64,000 nt of DNA from Sinonovacula constricta (lineage: Eukaryota; Mollusca; Bivalvia; Cardiida; Solecurtidae). The notes beneath the pieces were generated by a model, which was not told the origin of the DNA, did no database searches, and saw only the letters and a list, made by a program, of their open reading frames with translations. The stretch's first letter is position 1. Each line of letters starts with the position of its first letter. This document shows, one piece after another, positions 25,876 through 37,403 of this stretch. Both the position numbers and the translations under genes were made by a program. The stretch is from assembly GCA_007844125.1 (NCBI GenBank), contig CM017568.1, positions 8,985,573 to 9,049,572 on the forward strand, written 5' to 3'.

Positions 25876-27532
25876 TCAGTCGCTGTCCGAATCTGATGCG
25901 CTGAATTCATTTGAGTCACAGTCGTCAGCCAGATTGATGATCAGCTTGTCCATGCTGATTTCTAGGAAGTGATCGTTCTTCATGGCCTTCTCCACCAATG
26001 AATCAACGTGTCGGCAAGCGTTGCTCCACTGCTCACGTCCTACAGCTGCAAATGCTTCCTGGGTATGCCTATGCACATCGTCGTATCTGGTAAAAGAACA
26101 GAAACCTTTTTAATTTTTTTTCTTAAAATATAAGAGACATTTTAAAACTATCGATGTTACACATACGCAAACGCGCGCACACTCAATGTTAACCTGAATG
26201 TCACGTTGTTTCGTTTGACGAACTCTTTTACTTGACTCCATATCAGCTCGATCGCATTGAATTCGGGATGATATGGAGACAAGCGTAAGACCTTGTGGCC
26301 ATGACTTCTTATGAGCTCGTCAGTGGTGTAAACAGGTGCAGGTCGGTGCTGACGAGCCAATTCGAGCAGCTGTGGACGCAGAAGCGTTGATTAAAAGGCC
26401 ACTCCGTGTTTGCGCAACCACTCCTGAAAACAAACAAACAACGTTTATACGATTTCAATCGGCTTTAAGTATAACCAGCATATTTTTTAAACAAAAAAGC
26501 ATAACAATGTTTATAAATACCTGAATATCTGCCTTTCTAGTGCTTAATGTAGGTGCCCTGTCCGTTTTCACAGAGTGATAGGAGGCATTGTCCATCACAA
26601 TGGCACATGGTTGGTCTAGGTTTGGTAAAAGCAGTTCCTCCACCCATTTACCGAAATTGCCAGCGTCCATTTCACTATGATAATCTCCGGTTCTTGATTT
26701 GGCCTTGTAGGTAAGTAGTGCTCCAGGCACAAACCCATCCCTGCCTCCGGCGTGGACAACAATGATTCGTTGCCCTCTGTTGTACGGCGCAGTGACCCCA
26801 GGATCTGATGGATGCTGCCAAGATCTAGACGTAAAGGAAGTGTCGACCCATGTTTCATCGATGTATATGAAATGAAGTCCTCTGTCTTCAAATTCTTTAC
26901 GTCTCTGGTAGAAGGCCAGTCTTTGAGATACAACGCCGGGACGCTCGATGAGAACGCCGCGGTTGTCTTGTGTCTTCTTCCACTTGAACCCAAGTCTCTT
27001 TATAGTCTTGTTTAGAGTAGATACGCTGCAAGGGTATCCGATGTCGTCTCGCAGCACAGAGTGAAGAGCTGGGTAGTTTAAATTGTTATAATTAATGTAA
27101 TTGATGTCATTATTTTAATTACTGTTATACAATTTTATTATTATAACTTTTTTAAATGAATACTGAAGAAATATATTTACTTTTTGTATAGAAGAGTGTG
27201 TTTACATAATACATTTATTAAAAGCTACTTTTACGTCTATACTTTTAAGTGTCGGCAGCTGTTTGCGTACTTTATAAAATTGGTGGATTTTGTTTCTGAT
27301 GACGCAGTCGTCAAAGTTGTCAAGGCTCTTGAAGTCTTGGTGTTGGTGACTGCAGTTTTCCAGTCTGTGTTTTCTCCCGGCGGACCTTAACGACCGTGGT
27401 GCGTCCGACCCCGGTTGCCTCTGCTGTCCTTTCTAGGAATCCTTTACCTTCATTCCTGAAATGTTCAGAAACATTATATACAATTTCTTTAGCTTTAGAG
27501 GTTAAAAGTTTTGACGAAGCTGTGTCAGTCAT
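25876..27532 (-). pseudogene. DDE transposase of the Sailor-like element (4 exons, inactivated)
   Basis: The transposase would cut and paste the surrounding element. Exon 1 (27532-27243) encodes an HTH region (SKAKEIVYNVSEHFRNEGKG, then TAEATGVGRTTVVKVRRE) and, after a one-base frameshift near 27320-27340, SLDNFDDCVIRNKIHQFYKV. Exon 2 (27068-26521) carries the first catalytic Asp in FIYIDETWVD and the second in IVMDNASYHS. Exon 3 (26423-26194) carries the catalytic Glu in PEFNAIELIWSQVK but has an in-frame TAA at 26391-26393. Exon 4 (26086-25876) ends in an acidic Ser/Asp tail. All three inferred introns have GT-AG ends and compatible phases. An alternative start 21 bp upstream (27553) is also in frame. 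Two lesions make it a pseudogene. Confidence 0.85.
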
Positions 27533-27693
27533 GTCTAACGAGCAAGTGAACAAGATTAAATTTACATATACATGTAAATAGTCTACTTTTAATTCACGAG
27601 TTTTACGAAATTACACGGGAAACTCAATGCCATACCTTGCCACTCGATCCAAGGTCGACTCCAGTATTCCAATAATTGAAAAAAAAATCTCTT

Positions 27694-27764
27694 TTGAGGC
27701 TCAAACCCGTGACTTTTCGATCGCGGGCATTGCACGGTAACCCCTCGGCCACGCCGGTACTGTT
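27694..27764 (-). other. tRNA-like sequence with boxes A and B (inside transposon)
   Basis: On the minus strand TGGCCGAGGGG (complement of 27741-27751) matches the A box of Ser/Leu-type tRNAs and GGTTTGAGCC (complement of 27698-27707) resembles a B box. A run of nine T follows downstream on that strand. The stems do not close well, so it is tRNA-derived and not a working tRNA. It points inward from the right end of the transposon. Confidence 0.5.
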
Positions 27765-27930
27765 TAGCCTCATACTTGTATTGAATATATAAACATTATG
27801 ATTTTTCAACAAACATACCCGATCTTAGACGACTGTCAGCGATTGCATTATCGATAACTAATTTTGCGTTCGTATTCGATAGATAATATATTCTTGCATA
27901 AAGGTCAAGTCGGGGTTATTATACGCAAGC

Positions 27931-28250
27931 TATACCTGCTTAATTGCATTTGAGACAGAAGGGGAATTTTTTTTTATTTTATTTAAATGACTTATTTGCT
28001 ACATAATAGGCGTCGACGTGTTTTATTGAATGTGCCTAACTTCATTTATAGCTAGATGACTATTAGTTCTGATTAAAACTGATGCAACTTGGTGTAAGAC
28101 AAACGCAACTTCAAATACCAATGTCGTAGTTGGCAGCTTTAGCAAGTCCTGTAGGCACTGCAAACACATTTTCTTTTAAAAGAAAAACTCACATTTTCGA
28201 AAAAAAAACAACACTTTTTATCCTACGTGATATTATCCTTTGTAGCTGTA
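27931..28250. other. Spacer between the two DNA transposons
   Basis: About 320 bp of AT-rich DNA with no feature that I can support. Confidence 0.5.
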
Positions 28251-28254
28251 GGGC

Positions 28255-28870
28255 CAGTCACACAGCGAAAACGCATGAATCACGCACGAATTACGCACAG
28301 ATTTTCGTTTCTGCGCGGAGCGTGCGTCGTATGCGTAATTCGTCGGTGGAACGAACGTGGACCGTCAGTGATTGTAAGTGGATGTGCGTCGAAGGCGGTT
28401 TGTGCGTGATTTAGAGTTTTGAACGGTTCAAAAATTTTCCGACGCACGACTGTGCGTCGGTGTGCGTTATTCATGAGTCGGCGTGCGTAGTTTATGCGTC
28501 GAGTATGCGTGACTATGCGCGGGACACGCGTCGACCGTCAGTGCTCATGCGACGGAACTGGTTCGAAACCGCGCACGTCCACGTCCGTCCACTGACGCCC
28601 CACCTTCATATCACGCATGAACCGCGCACGTATCACGTTCATTCCACTGACATCCACTGACAGGCACTTACAAAACTGACGAATAACTGACATATCACTG
28701 ACGGAAAACGCATAACGACGCACATCCACTGACGGGAGACGCATTTCCGACGCATTGCCACGCACAGCCGACGCAGGAATAACTTACATGGACGCACGAC
28801 TAACTGATGAAAACTGATGAATCACTGATGTTCCACTGACGAATCACTGACAACTCACGCATGATTTTTG
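28255..28870 (+). repeat. Left subterminal repeat region of the Harbinger element
   Basis: About 600 bp built from interspersed short motifs such as CATGCGTGA, GTGCGTCG, CACTGACG, TCAGTGAT and ACGCACG in both orientations. It is strikingly CpG-rich. Such subterminal arrays are typical transposase-binding regions, but that function is inferred here. Confidence 0.75.
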
Positions 28871-28939
28871 GCATATAAAAGCAGCAATTTCGGGCAATTT
28901 TGCCATTCCAGGCCTTGCTGCCAAGGGGTCCATATCACT

Positions 28940-29710
28940 ATGAACCCTCTAAGAAGAGATGTTATGGTGTTCCTGCTGCAGAACCAGAATGCCCAGATGG
29001 TGCAACTTCATCAGATGTTGGCCAGGAAAAAAAAGACGCAGGAGAAGACAACAGATCCGGGCTGTCTGGACCAGAAACTGGATCACCAGACGACCAGAGC
29101 AGGGCTTGTTTGACCGTCTCATGGTGAAGCTCAGAAATGAAGACCCAAGACCCTTCCAGCACTTCATGAGAATGCCTCCAGACATGTTTGATCAGCTTGT
29201 GCAGAGACTGACCCCCAGGATCACCAAGAAGACTACAAACTGGAGATCTCCTCTAGAGCCGGGTCTGAAGGTTGCCATTACCCTTCGTCACCTGGCATCT
29301 GGATCCAAGTACCATGGCATGCAGTATTCCTGAAGGGTCCCTCACAACACCACTAGCATTGTGGTCAGAGAATTGTGTGAGACCATCATTGAAGAGTATC
29401 TGGAAGAGCAGGTGTCACCTCCAACCACTGAGCAGGGCTGGCTGCAGCTGGCAAATGACTTTTACAAGAGATGGAACTTCCCCAACGTCATTGGTGCTAT
29501 TGATGGGAAACATGTGGCGTGCAAGGCTCCCCCTAATTCTGGATCTGAGTTCTACAATAACAAAGGCTTCTTTAGTGTGATCCTGGTCGCCTTGGTGACG
29601 TCTGACTACAAGTTCCTATAGGTGGACGTGACTCGAAATTGCTCAGCTTCAGATACTCAGATCTACAACAACAGTGAGCTGAAAAAAGGTCTGGATAACG
29701 GCACCATCAT
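28940..29710 (+). pseudogene. Harbinger (HARBI1-like) transposase, broken and truncated
   Basis: The reading begins at the ATG at 28940 (MNPLRRDVMVFLLQNQ...). It shifts frame in an eight-A run (29027-29034) into an Arg-rich stretch, then continues as LFDRLMVKLRNEDPRPFQHF. It goes on through LKVAITLRHLASGSKYHGMQ and the catalytic segment NVIGAIDGKHVACKAPP, which carries the first Asp. Two Trp codons have become stops in the same frame: TGA at 29331-29333 (after MQYS) and TAG at 29619-29621 (FL*VDV, the region of the second Asp). After the residues LKKGLDNGTI the frame runs into DNA antisense to the neighbouring MADF gene, so the last third with the catalytic Glu is absent. The family product works with the MADF/Myb-like partner to move the element; this copy cannot. 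Confidence 0.87.
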
Positions 29711-29734
29711 GGTGTGGCCACGTCCATCACCTTT

Positions 29735-30309
29735 GCCTAGTGTACTTCTTTGCTGCCTGGCCAGACTTGTTCTTGGTGAGTCTGACGTACCAATCTTTAA
29801 TAGACTACACCAGCCCATGATGTGCTCCAATGGCAGCCCCATCTCATCAGCCTTGGCAGCCCAGATCTGCTTCCTGGTCTTGTACAGACGATGCCCCCGC
29901 CTTCACACCTCGTCGTGCTCAGCCATCCACTCCAGTAGGTCTTCTTACACCTTAGCTTCAAGGGAAAAGTCACGTTTTGCTATGGCTTTTCCTTTTGATT
30001 TGCCTTTGCCCTTGCCCCCAGGGCGTGGATCTTCTTCAGACCCCTCATCAGCAGCAGTACCAGCAGCAAGTCAGCAGGAGGGGCAGACTCATCTTAATCC
30101 GCAGAATGGACTTCCACTTGGATTGACAGATCAGGAGTAGGAGGGATAGGCGACCTCCGGTACTTCCTAGCAGCAGCACCTACAGCAGGTTGTTCAGCAG
30201 CAGCAGCAGCCTCTGGTGGATCTTCATGGACTTCTTTTTCAGCAGCCTTCTTCTTCTGCACCCTTGCATTTGAGGGCAAGCGACCTTTCTTGGGTGGCAT
30301 CTTCTTCAA
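29735..30309 (-). pseudogene. MADF-domain partner protein of the Harbinger element, broken
   Basis: From the ATG at 30309 the minus strand reads a Lys-rich N-terminus (MKKMPPKKGRLPSNARVQKK) and an Ala/Pro-rich linker. A stop follows at 30094. After a frame change near 30060 come a Gly/Lys-rich segment and a MADF-like DNA-binding region (DLLEWMAEHDEV, RRGHRLYKTRKQIWAAKADE, MGLPLEHIMGW). Stops lie at 29945-29947 (TAA) and 29903-29905 (TGA, probably a former Trp), and the frame shifts again after MGW near 29835. In Harbinger elements this second protein binds DNA and helps the transposase. The identification as MADF rests on pattern recognition only. Confidence 0.75.
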
Positions 30310-30389
30310 GTAGTCTTCAGGTAGTCTTCAAGTAGTCTTTTCAGGATCCCAGCATCAACCGACGTGAAGTGTTCTGGATTGGCAAAAGG

Positions 30390-30838
30390 TACTGAGGAAC
30401 TCCCGTCGGGATATTATATGCGCGGAACAGATGCGATAGTGACGCCGAGGGTGCGTGTTTCGTGCGTGATCCGTCAGTGATTCATGCGTCGGGCGTGCGT
30501 CGACGTGCGCGGAACGAAAGTGCTTGTACGTGGAACGTTCGCGAAGCGTGCGTGTTTGGACGCGCTTAGTCAGTGGTTCATGCGTCGGGCGTGCGTCGAA
30601 TGTTCGCGGAATACTGCACCGCATTTGCTCGTATGCGTCGACGTGCGCGATATGTCAGTGATTCGTCAGTACTTGTAAATGATACGTGCGCGGTTCATGC
30701 GTGATTCATGCGTGATTTGTCAGTGATTTCTACCCCGACACCCCGAAAATTTGGCCAATTTCTCGACGCACAAGCACGCACAAACCCAATCTGTGCATGA
30801 TTTGTGAGTGATTCGTGCGTGATCGGCTGTGTGACTGG
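30390..30838 (+). repeat. Right subterminal repeat region of the Harbinger element
   Basis: Dense GTGCGTGATTCATGCGT, GTCAGTGATT and GCGTCGACGTGCGC motifs, the counterpart of the left subterminal array. CpG-rich. Confidence 0.75.
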
Positions 30839-30841
30839 CCC

Positions 30842-33109
30842 TTATCTACAAACGAGATTAAACAAACAAGCAAACAAAAAACAGGGCTGTTCGTACAATC
30901 TGTCACATCATCAATCTTTTTCTTTGAACAAATATCAAAAACTTGACAGGATCAACCTGCTGCTGTTCAAAGTATATTTATCTGGAATTACGTGAACTTA
31001 AAAGCTCCGGTGTACCAAAGGTAAAGAGGGCCCGCATTTATACTTTTTAACTTCAACCCAATTACGCTACAAAAATCATTTAAAACCTGGTCCAAACAAA
31101 GATACCCCATTGTTTCAAATTGATAATGTCACTACATTTACACTTAACATGAATACAAAACGAGGTACTTAATTATATTGGTCAAGATTCAAAATGCTTC
31201 ATTTTATAACACTACATCTTATTACAAATCGACGTACCGTTTTAGTTCGAATTAAATTGAAAATATCCTTATACTTATACCCTATAATTTCGATTAAATT
31301 TGACAACGAAGTTACAATAAACATTGTTATGTAAACAATACCCCACCAGAGCCCATTAGCAATATAGCAATGCATAATTTGAGTCGGCCATTTACTATTC
31401 TCACAGCTTTAATAAAGACAATATAAAATGTTTACCCACACATGTATGGCACATTTGCGATTATGGAGTTTACTTTCTCCATTTTATACTTAGGTATACT
31501 TAGAAAATAGTTTAAGACTCGTTCAGATGCGTAAATTTTATTAATAAGGCCTATGGCCTTCGTGACTCAATTAATAATGAATTAATAATGAACTTGAAAT
31601 CGTGAACAAATTTGGCATTAGTTCACGCAAAACTTAAAATCTATTTCCATTCTAACACGTTCTACAACAAATTTTGACTTAAAAGGGGCAAACACGCGAA
31701 CTGCGCTGCGTACTGCAATTTACGCAATGTTGTTAGGTTGTTTCCCTTGTTTGGATGTTCTATTTTACCCCTGCGTACTTCCTGGTTATTTTTTTTTTTT
31801 AAATAATATCAACAACTCACGAAATTGCGTATTGTATTTATTTATTTTTATACCATAATTTAATACTTATGTTATAAGTAATACAAAAACGTTACTTTCC
31901 AATATAGGCGTAAAGATTCAGGCGAAGGCTATGTTAACAAAAAGAACAAGTTATCACAATATGTCAGCTTGGTCAACAATACGAATGGGCAGGGAAAGTA
32001 AAAGGAACAGCTATTCTATTGCAGCACAATAGTCCCGATTTGTGCCGTGATATACTGTTTATTTTATTACGACAAAAGCTTCTTTGTTATAGAGGTAAAA
32101 CATTGATAGTATTAAAATTATTTTGTTATTTCAGATGTTTGCTTTTAATTTAAATTACTGTTTAGAATATATTTTTTATTTGAAAATATTTATTGACACA
32201 TGTTCTATAAGGATTTATTTCGTTCTGTTTCTATTAGTAAACATGGCTTTTTGTTTATCATTTATTTTATTTGATCATATTTTATTACTTGTTTTCATGT
32301 ATGTACAATGTAAATGCTCGGGCATATTGAACTTTGTATAGATGGCGTGGAAATATGCAGTAAAATATTCTTATCGCCTGAATGACTTTCAGTGAAGACT
32401 ATGGGCAGTACATAAAATGTGTGTGTCTGTTTGAGAGGGTGTGTGCGCGTGTGTTTCATTTTTTTGCTGCCATTATGATAAATCTTGTTGTAGAGAAGAA
32501 GCGAAGACATTGTAATACACATAAAGTTTAAAGGTTAACCAATTGGTCCTTTACCCCTTTAAACACCGAAAACTTACATATACATTACTTTAATTTAAGA
32601 AGAAATAAGTAATCGCAAATTTGAACTACCCTCTTCATTTTTATCACGATCCTCACTTTGGAGTCATTCAGCTGTTATAAAATTGTGTACGCAAGTACAA
32701 ACATATTTTTTTTACTATTAATAAAGATTTACTAAGATTAATTACATGAAAAAAGTATGTAAACTATACATGATTAAAACATTGCAGAAAACAAACTGAT
32801 CACCATTCCTTTTTACAGAAAGTACCAACTTAGTTTAGTTTTCGATTTATCATGTAATAAAATGCCTTGGTATTTTGTGAACAATGGACCATAACTAATT
32901 TCTCAAACAAATTTAATGTCAGTTTTGCACGTTAATTTTTGTTTTAGCAAAATAAAAATACATTTAAATATCTCTGGTTACTAGATCAGGTGTAAACATG
33001 CTGTCCGTGAAGATTATGTTATCTTCATGTTTTAAGAACACAAGGCGTTGTGACGTTTACGCACTTTCTCGAGGAATTCTTTTATCTACGATTATTTATG
33101 CCAATAGGC
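30842..33109. other. AT-rich intergenic DNA
   Basis: No gene, tRNA or transposon terminus could be supported in this 2.3-kb stretch. A short GT-rich patch lies at 32416-32456. Confidence 0.5.
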
Positions 33110-33254
33110 CAGGGGCGGATCCAGAAAATGTTTGTGGGTGTGTGTGGGGGGGGGGGGGGGGGTTGTGTTGCGTAAGTATGAATCAAGATCCATCAAATTT
33201 TATAGCAATAAATACTAGATATATATACACAGAAATGACCCTAATCTCGACCTA
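33110..33254 (+). mobile_element. MITE fragment with CAGGGGCGGATCCAG terminus
   Basis: Begins CAGGGGCGGATCCAGAAAAT and later has ATCAAATTTTATAGCAATAA followed by ATACTAGATATATATACA. This aligns with the reverse complement of the element at 41631-41842. The opposite end is not found, so this copy is truncated. It contains a run of 17 G (33146-33162) expanded from a GGTGGGT-type motif. Confidence 0.6.
33146..33162 (+). repeat. G17 homopolymer
   Basis: An uninterrupted run of 17 G with further GGG runs just upstream. It is capable of G-quadruplex formation. Its length is a likely polymorphic or sequencing-sensitive site. Confidence 0.9.
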
Positions 33255-34454
33255 AACAGTCAACAGACAAAATTTACTTTAAAAGCTTAGTAACAAATCC
33301 ACTCTTTTACGGATGCATCCCTGCATTATGCTCATCTACCCATACGAGTTCTACACGTCGTCAAATCGTATAATGTTTTCAGTTTTTAAGGGACGCAACA
33401 GCTTGTGATCAAAATACAATAGTTTAGAAGCATTTATATCCTCTTGCTCTTTTGTTTAATTGATGTCAAATGACGTAACATGTACATGTAGTTACGTATT
33501 TTCTTCAAAAACTACACGTAATATATCTGTATCAGTTTGTTAACACGGACTATGATGAAACAAAATCTGGCGCTATTCATAAAAATGCAAACATGTATAT
33601 GTACAATTCGAATTTGAGATAGTGCAAATATTGTCACACCCGGCTATATATAACTAGTGTGGGAGGTTACGGTAGGATAGAATATCGGTTTCGGTCCGGA
33701 GAGTGTGGTTGTATATGTTATTGTAAATGTTATTTACATAGGCTGAATTGTACCAAGTCAGATTAGATACTTTGTGAAAAAAAGGATCACATCTTACTAC
33801 ATTGTATAGCATACAACAAACAAACTACTAAACATAAGTAGCTTCAGCATAAATTAATTATGCAGTTGGTGGAGTTCGAACCTGGACCATAAACTTTAAA
33901 AGCCAAACAAGCCAAGCATTCCGATGCCGTTAATCGCGAAATCAGCTTTGACTTTTTTCCACTTTATGCTGAAATCACCAACATGCATATTCATATATAG
34001 ATATGGAAAGAATTAACATTTAGAGTGATTTTTTGCAATTTGTAGTATCAATGTAGTGTAAAAATCGCCTTTATGTAAGCATTGGACTATGAAGAAGCTG
34101 TGCTAAATTCCTCAAAACAGTGTAAAGTGTTGTTAATTGTTTGTTGATATGCAATCTGTCGGATAAGCACCTATGATTGATGTTAACTCCATCGCAATAC
34201 ATCGAATATGTATGTTACACAAATGGCCCAGTTGCTTTTTAACGTAATAACGTTACTAATCGTTTAAAAGTCATTATTAATTAAACTGTTTTCAACTTAC
34301 AAGAACAGTTACGGTTTGAACCTTTTTATTCTGGTCTTGCATCTGCAAATATTGCCATCACCAGGGTATTTTAAACTGGACAATGACAACTAGCTAATAA
34401 AACAATAGAACAGATTTAGGACAATGCAATTTACAATGCAATTGCAGAGGCTTG
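33255..34454. other. AT-rich DNA with a possible decayed tRNA-like repeat
   Basis: Nothing coding is supported. At about 33848-33990 a short segment is bounded by CTTCAGCATAAA and TTTATGCTGAAA (inverted) and contains GGTTCGAAC on the minus strand, reminiscent of a polymerase III B box. It may be a small tRNA-derived or fold-back element. Confidence 0.35.
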
Positions 34455-34690
34455 AAGCAGATTTAGTTCTTTCTTCACAGTGTATATGCAGTTAATATCT
34501 AACAATACTTAACCCAGCCACATTATCCTGACAACGGGCCGACTAGTAGAGGAACTACCAATATATTTGCATCGCCGTTAGCAAGTGACCTATACCTACT
34601 ACCATTTTAACGACTTTGGTGTGTTGTCTATTGATCCAAGGGGCCTGTCGTATCTGGAGCTGACGATTTACTAGTTCCAGTTTTATGATA
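34455..34690 (-). mobile_element. tRNA-SINE (family A), decayed
   Basis: Read on the minus strand it shares with the better copy at 50456-50778 the segments CAAAGTCGTTAAAATGG, TAGTTCC, GGCCCGTTGTCAGGATAATG and CACTGTGAAG. The tRNA-like head is heavily mutated. Confidence 0.65.
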
Positions 34691-37333
34691 TTGTTGAAAA
34701 AGAAACGTCACAGTGAAAAAAGATTACTAATTAACTAAAGCACGTAGCAAGATAGCAAGAACTTTAAGCCACATTACGAACTAAGACAATAACATTACTT
34801 GGCGAAATCATTTTCATTAAACGCTAAAAATCTCTTTTATTACAAGCAAAAAGAATTTTGATTTTATCTATCAAAGTTAATTATGATCATTTTTGTGTAA
34901 TTACCGTAACACCAAAAGTGGCAACACGGCATGACAAAATGGCGTGACGATGTTTTGTTTGTTATGGCATTTTTATGACAAAAACTGTTAATTATAAATT
35001 TTACATATATTATATTTTGGGTTTTACGGCACACCGACACTTGATATTACATATATTGAGACGGAATCTAAAAGAAGCAAGCAAGAAAAAATCTGGGAAG
35101 TGGCTACTTCGTAAACGTCCTTTCAGTTATACAAATAGTGATGTTGACCATGCAAACTGCACACGTCAATGAATTCAGGACGAGAAAATGATCACCGGCT
35201 TACACCATGCAACCTGGTTGTATCACAGGTGGCAGATCGGTATAATCGGATTTTATTAGTTGATTTCTTTTATGTCATGTTTTGTATGGTACCATGTTTT
35301 GTATGGTGGTAGTTCACTTCCAATGCAGGATAAATCTACTATAGAAAATATATAATTATCTCTTAAAAGGAAATTAACCTTATGTTACATTATTATGATT
35401 CATTAACTAAAAAGGGTGCATGTCAGACATCGTGTACAACGCCCAATAGCACTATTATAGTTATACTCAAAGAAGACGATCGTCTTTTTATGCCAGGTTT
35501 CCAGAAAACATGATTAATTGAACATTTGTTGTAATGCTTTGTTGCTGTCTCGTAAAACAATGATACTTTTGGAAGCGTTTCTTCTATTAAACAATACGAA
35601 GTATACGTATGGTAGTATATTATAATTTTCTCTATCCATTTCAAAGTGAAGAAACTCGAACTCTGCAAGATCAATTTTACTGGAGAAAAATTGTTTTGTA
35701 AATTTTAAAGCAATCCGTGCTTTAGGCCTGTACACTGTATACACAGAAAATCGAGGACATACGTAAGCGTCGTTATTATTCGTGACAGCCTTTCTTTATT
35801 ATATAACTTGTAAGTACATAATCTAAGAGTGTAGCTTGCACCAAAGTTTAGTCAAAATGTGTTTGTAAACCTTGAATGTTTTATCTTGTCCATCTATGCG
35901 ACAGCATGGATAAGATAGACGACTCCAGGTGTGCAGAGTTGTTTTCGATTAGTTCTGCGATACAGTGAATGTATCTAATGTCTGAATTGTTAGTTCACTC
36001 GTAAAGTTCGAGGTTTATCGAACATACTCGTTTCTGGAGATGTAGGACAATGACATATCATTTAAAACTTGCCACGGAGTGCGCTAGAGACGCACCGATG
36101 TTGCACTGTTAATCATTAAAATATATATTTCTCTGAGGCATCGATTTGTTGGGATAGTTAAATGTTTAGTTTGATTTGCGTATCTCTCACACGAGACACA
36201 CAATTAGTCGTCAGAGCGAGCTATTATGCAATTGAAGCAAACATACATTTATTCTTTTTTTGTATAAAGTCTAACTATTTCTTGTAGTCAGATGGTGGCT
36301 GGTTTGCTGCCAGTTCTAAAATCACTTGTGAATAGCCATTTTTTCACTCTACTCTAAAGATGAAAGATTACCTGGGTTTATTAAATTTATATACTAGCAG
36401 CTCCTACTGTGGTCGGGGCAAGCGATCAATTGTCTGTTTTTTTCTCGAAAGCAACCTTCATTGTTAATAGTGCAAACGTGTCTCTTGCCATGTTTTCTGA
36501 TATTGACAGAGTTTATAGAACTCATACGTTACTGAACTTAACATTCCTGCTATGTGTAGACATCAAATCCAGTTCACACTCTTCTCGAATTTTCGGTGCT
36601 GTAGTTTGTGTTGTCTTTAATCAGTGGCAGACTAACTAAAATGGCTTTTACTTTTGAAAAAAAACAACACTGGAAACGAATCACTGTTGATAGGTTTCCC
36701 GTGTATTCAAAGACTATGTCGATGTTTCTAGAATTAATGGTGAAAGGAATAATGCTAAAAACAAATTTAATTCGCATTGCATTGAAGGAAGACTGGAATT
36801 CTTACAAATAATCCCGGATATCAACTTATTGTTGTTATAGAAAACCGAGGAAAATTGATCTTGACTTTTCTGTTAAAACCCTACTTTTGTGGTATTGGCT
36901 GCTTATTTTCTTCTACAAATTTTGTTGCAATCTTATATGAGAGAAAACAAATGTGTGTGCTTTTGGTGAGACTAAGGTTAAAGCTATGATGTGGCACCAT
37001 AATTTATAATGTGTATCATGGTTATATATACTAATCCCATATGCATCAAGTGTGAACACTTGTTTTACAAATTCTTCCCATGTGACTCCTAATTGTATAA
37101 TAAACTTAATCAAGTGTCCATCTTTGGGAAGGGGTGTGGGTTGGTTTTAAAGAAGGCCATTTTCAAAGCTTTAAGGGAAAGTAAAGAAAGCTCAACACGG
37201 TAAATATACTCTTCGCTATATACTGAAAACAAAGATTCCCCGGGCTTAAAATTGTACCTTTCATTCCAAACAGGTGAAAAGCAGTAATATCTAGACCTTA
37301 GCAATTTTAGACCTCAAAATGTTGAAACAATTG
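34691..37333. other. AT-rich intergenic DNA
   Basis: Several open frames of 60-80 codons exist on both strands (for example 36409-36639), but none has a recognisable domain, conserved motif or convincing splice context. I see nothing else. Confidence 0.45.
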
Positions 37334-37403
37334 AACGCCCTTGGTCTAGTAATTATTCCGGTGGACTCGGGATTTGATGTTTCCGGGATCGAATCCAAAA
37401 AAA
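37334..37403 (+). other. tRNA-like sequence, decayed
   Basis: TTGGTCTAGTAATTATTCC (37341-37359) resembles the D-arm/A box of Asp/Gly-type tRNAs, and GGGATCGAATCC (37385-37396) a B box, followed by an A run. Stem pairing is poor. It is best read as a tRNA pseudogene or SINE head. Confidence 0.45.

Larger units (their letters stand above)
25474..27930 (-). mobile_element. IS630-Tc1-mariner superfamily transposon (Sailor-like)
   Basis: The two ends are perfect inverted repeats of 32 bp: GCTTGCGTATAATAACCCCG onward at 25474-25505, and its reverse complement at 27899-27930. TA dinucleotides flank both ends (25472-25473 and 27931-27932), the target duplication expected for this superfamily. Inside, the minus strand carries a transposase with an N-terminal helix-turn-helix and a DDE catalytic core. 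The second Asp (DNASYH) and the Glu (AIELIW) are separated by 81 residues, far more than in Tc1 (34). From memory this resembles the DD82E 'Sailor' group, but the name is tentative. One frameshift and one nonsense codon show the copy is inactive. The identical TIRs suggest it died recently. Confidence 0.88.
28251..30841 (+). mobile_element. PIF/Harbinger DNA transposon, degenerate
   Basis: The ends are inverted: GGGCCAGTCACACAGC at 28251-28266 and GGCTGTGTGACTGGCCC at 30825-30841. The flanking triplets are GTA and TTA, one mismatch from the 3-bp duplication typical of this superfamily. The two characteristic genes are present in opposite orientations: a HARBI1-like DDE transposase on the plus strand and a MADF/Myb-like DNA-binding protein on the minus strand. 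Both carry stops and shifts, and their 3' ends meet near 29710-29735, where the transposase C-terminus with its third catalytic residue and the tail of the partner are missing. This suggests an internal deletion. The terminal 450-620 bp are CpG-rich subrepeats in an otherwise AT-rich locus. Confidence 0.9.
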
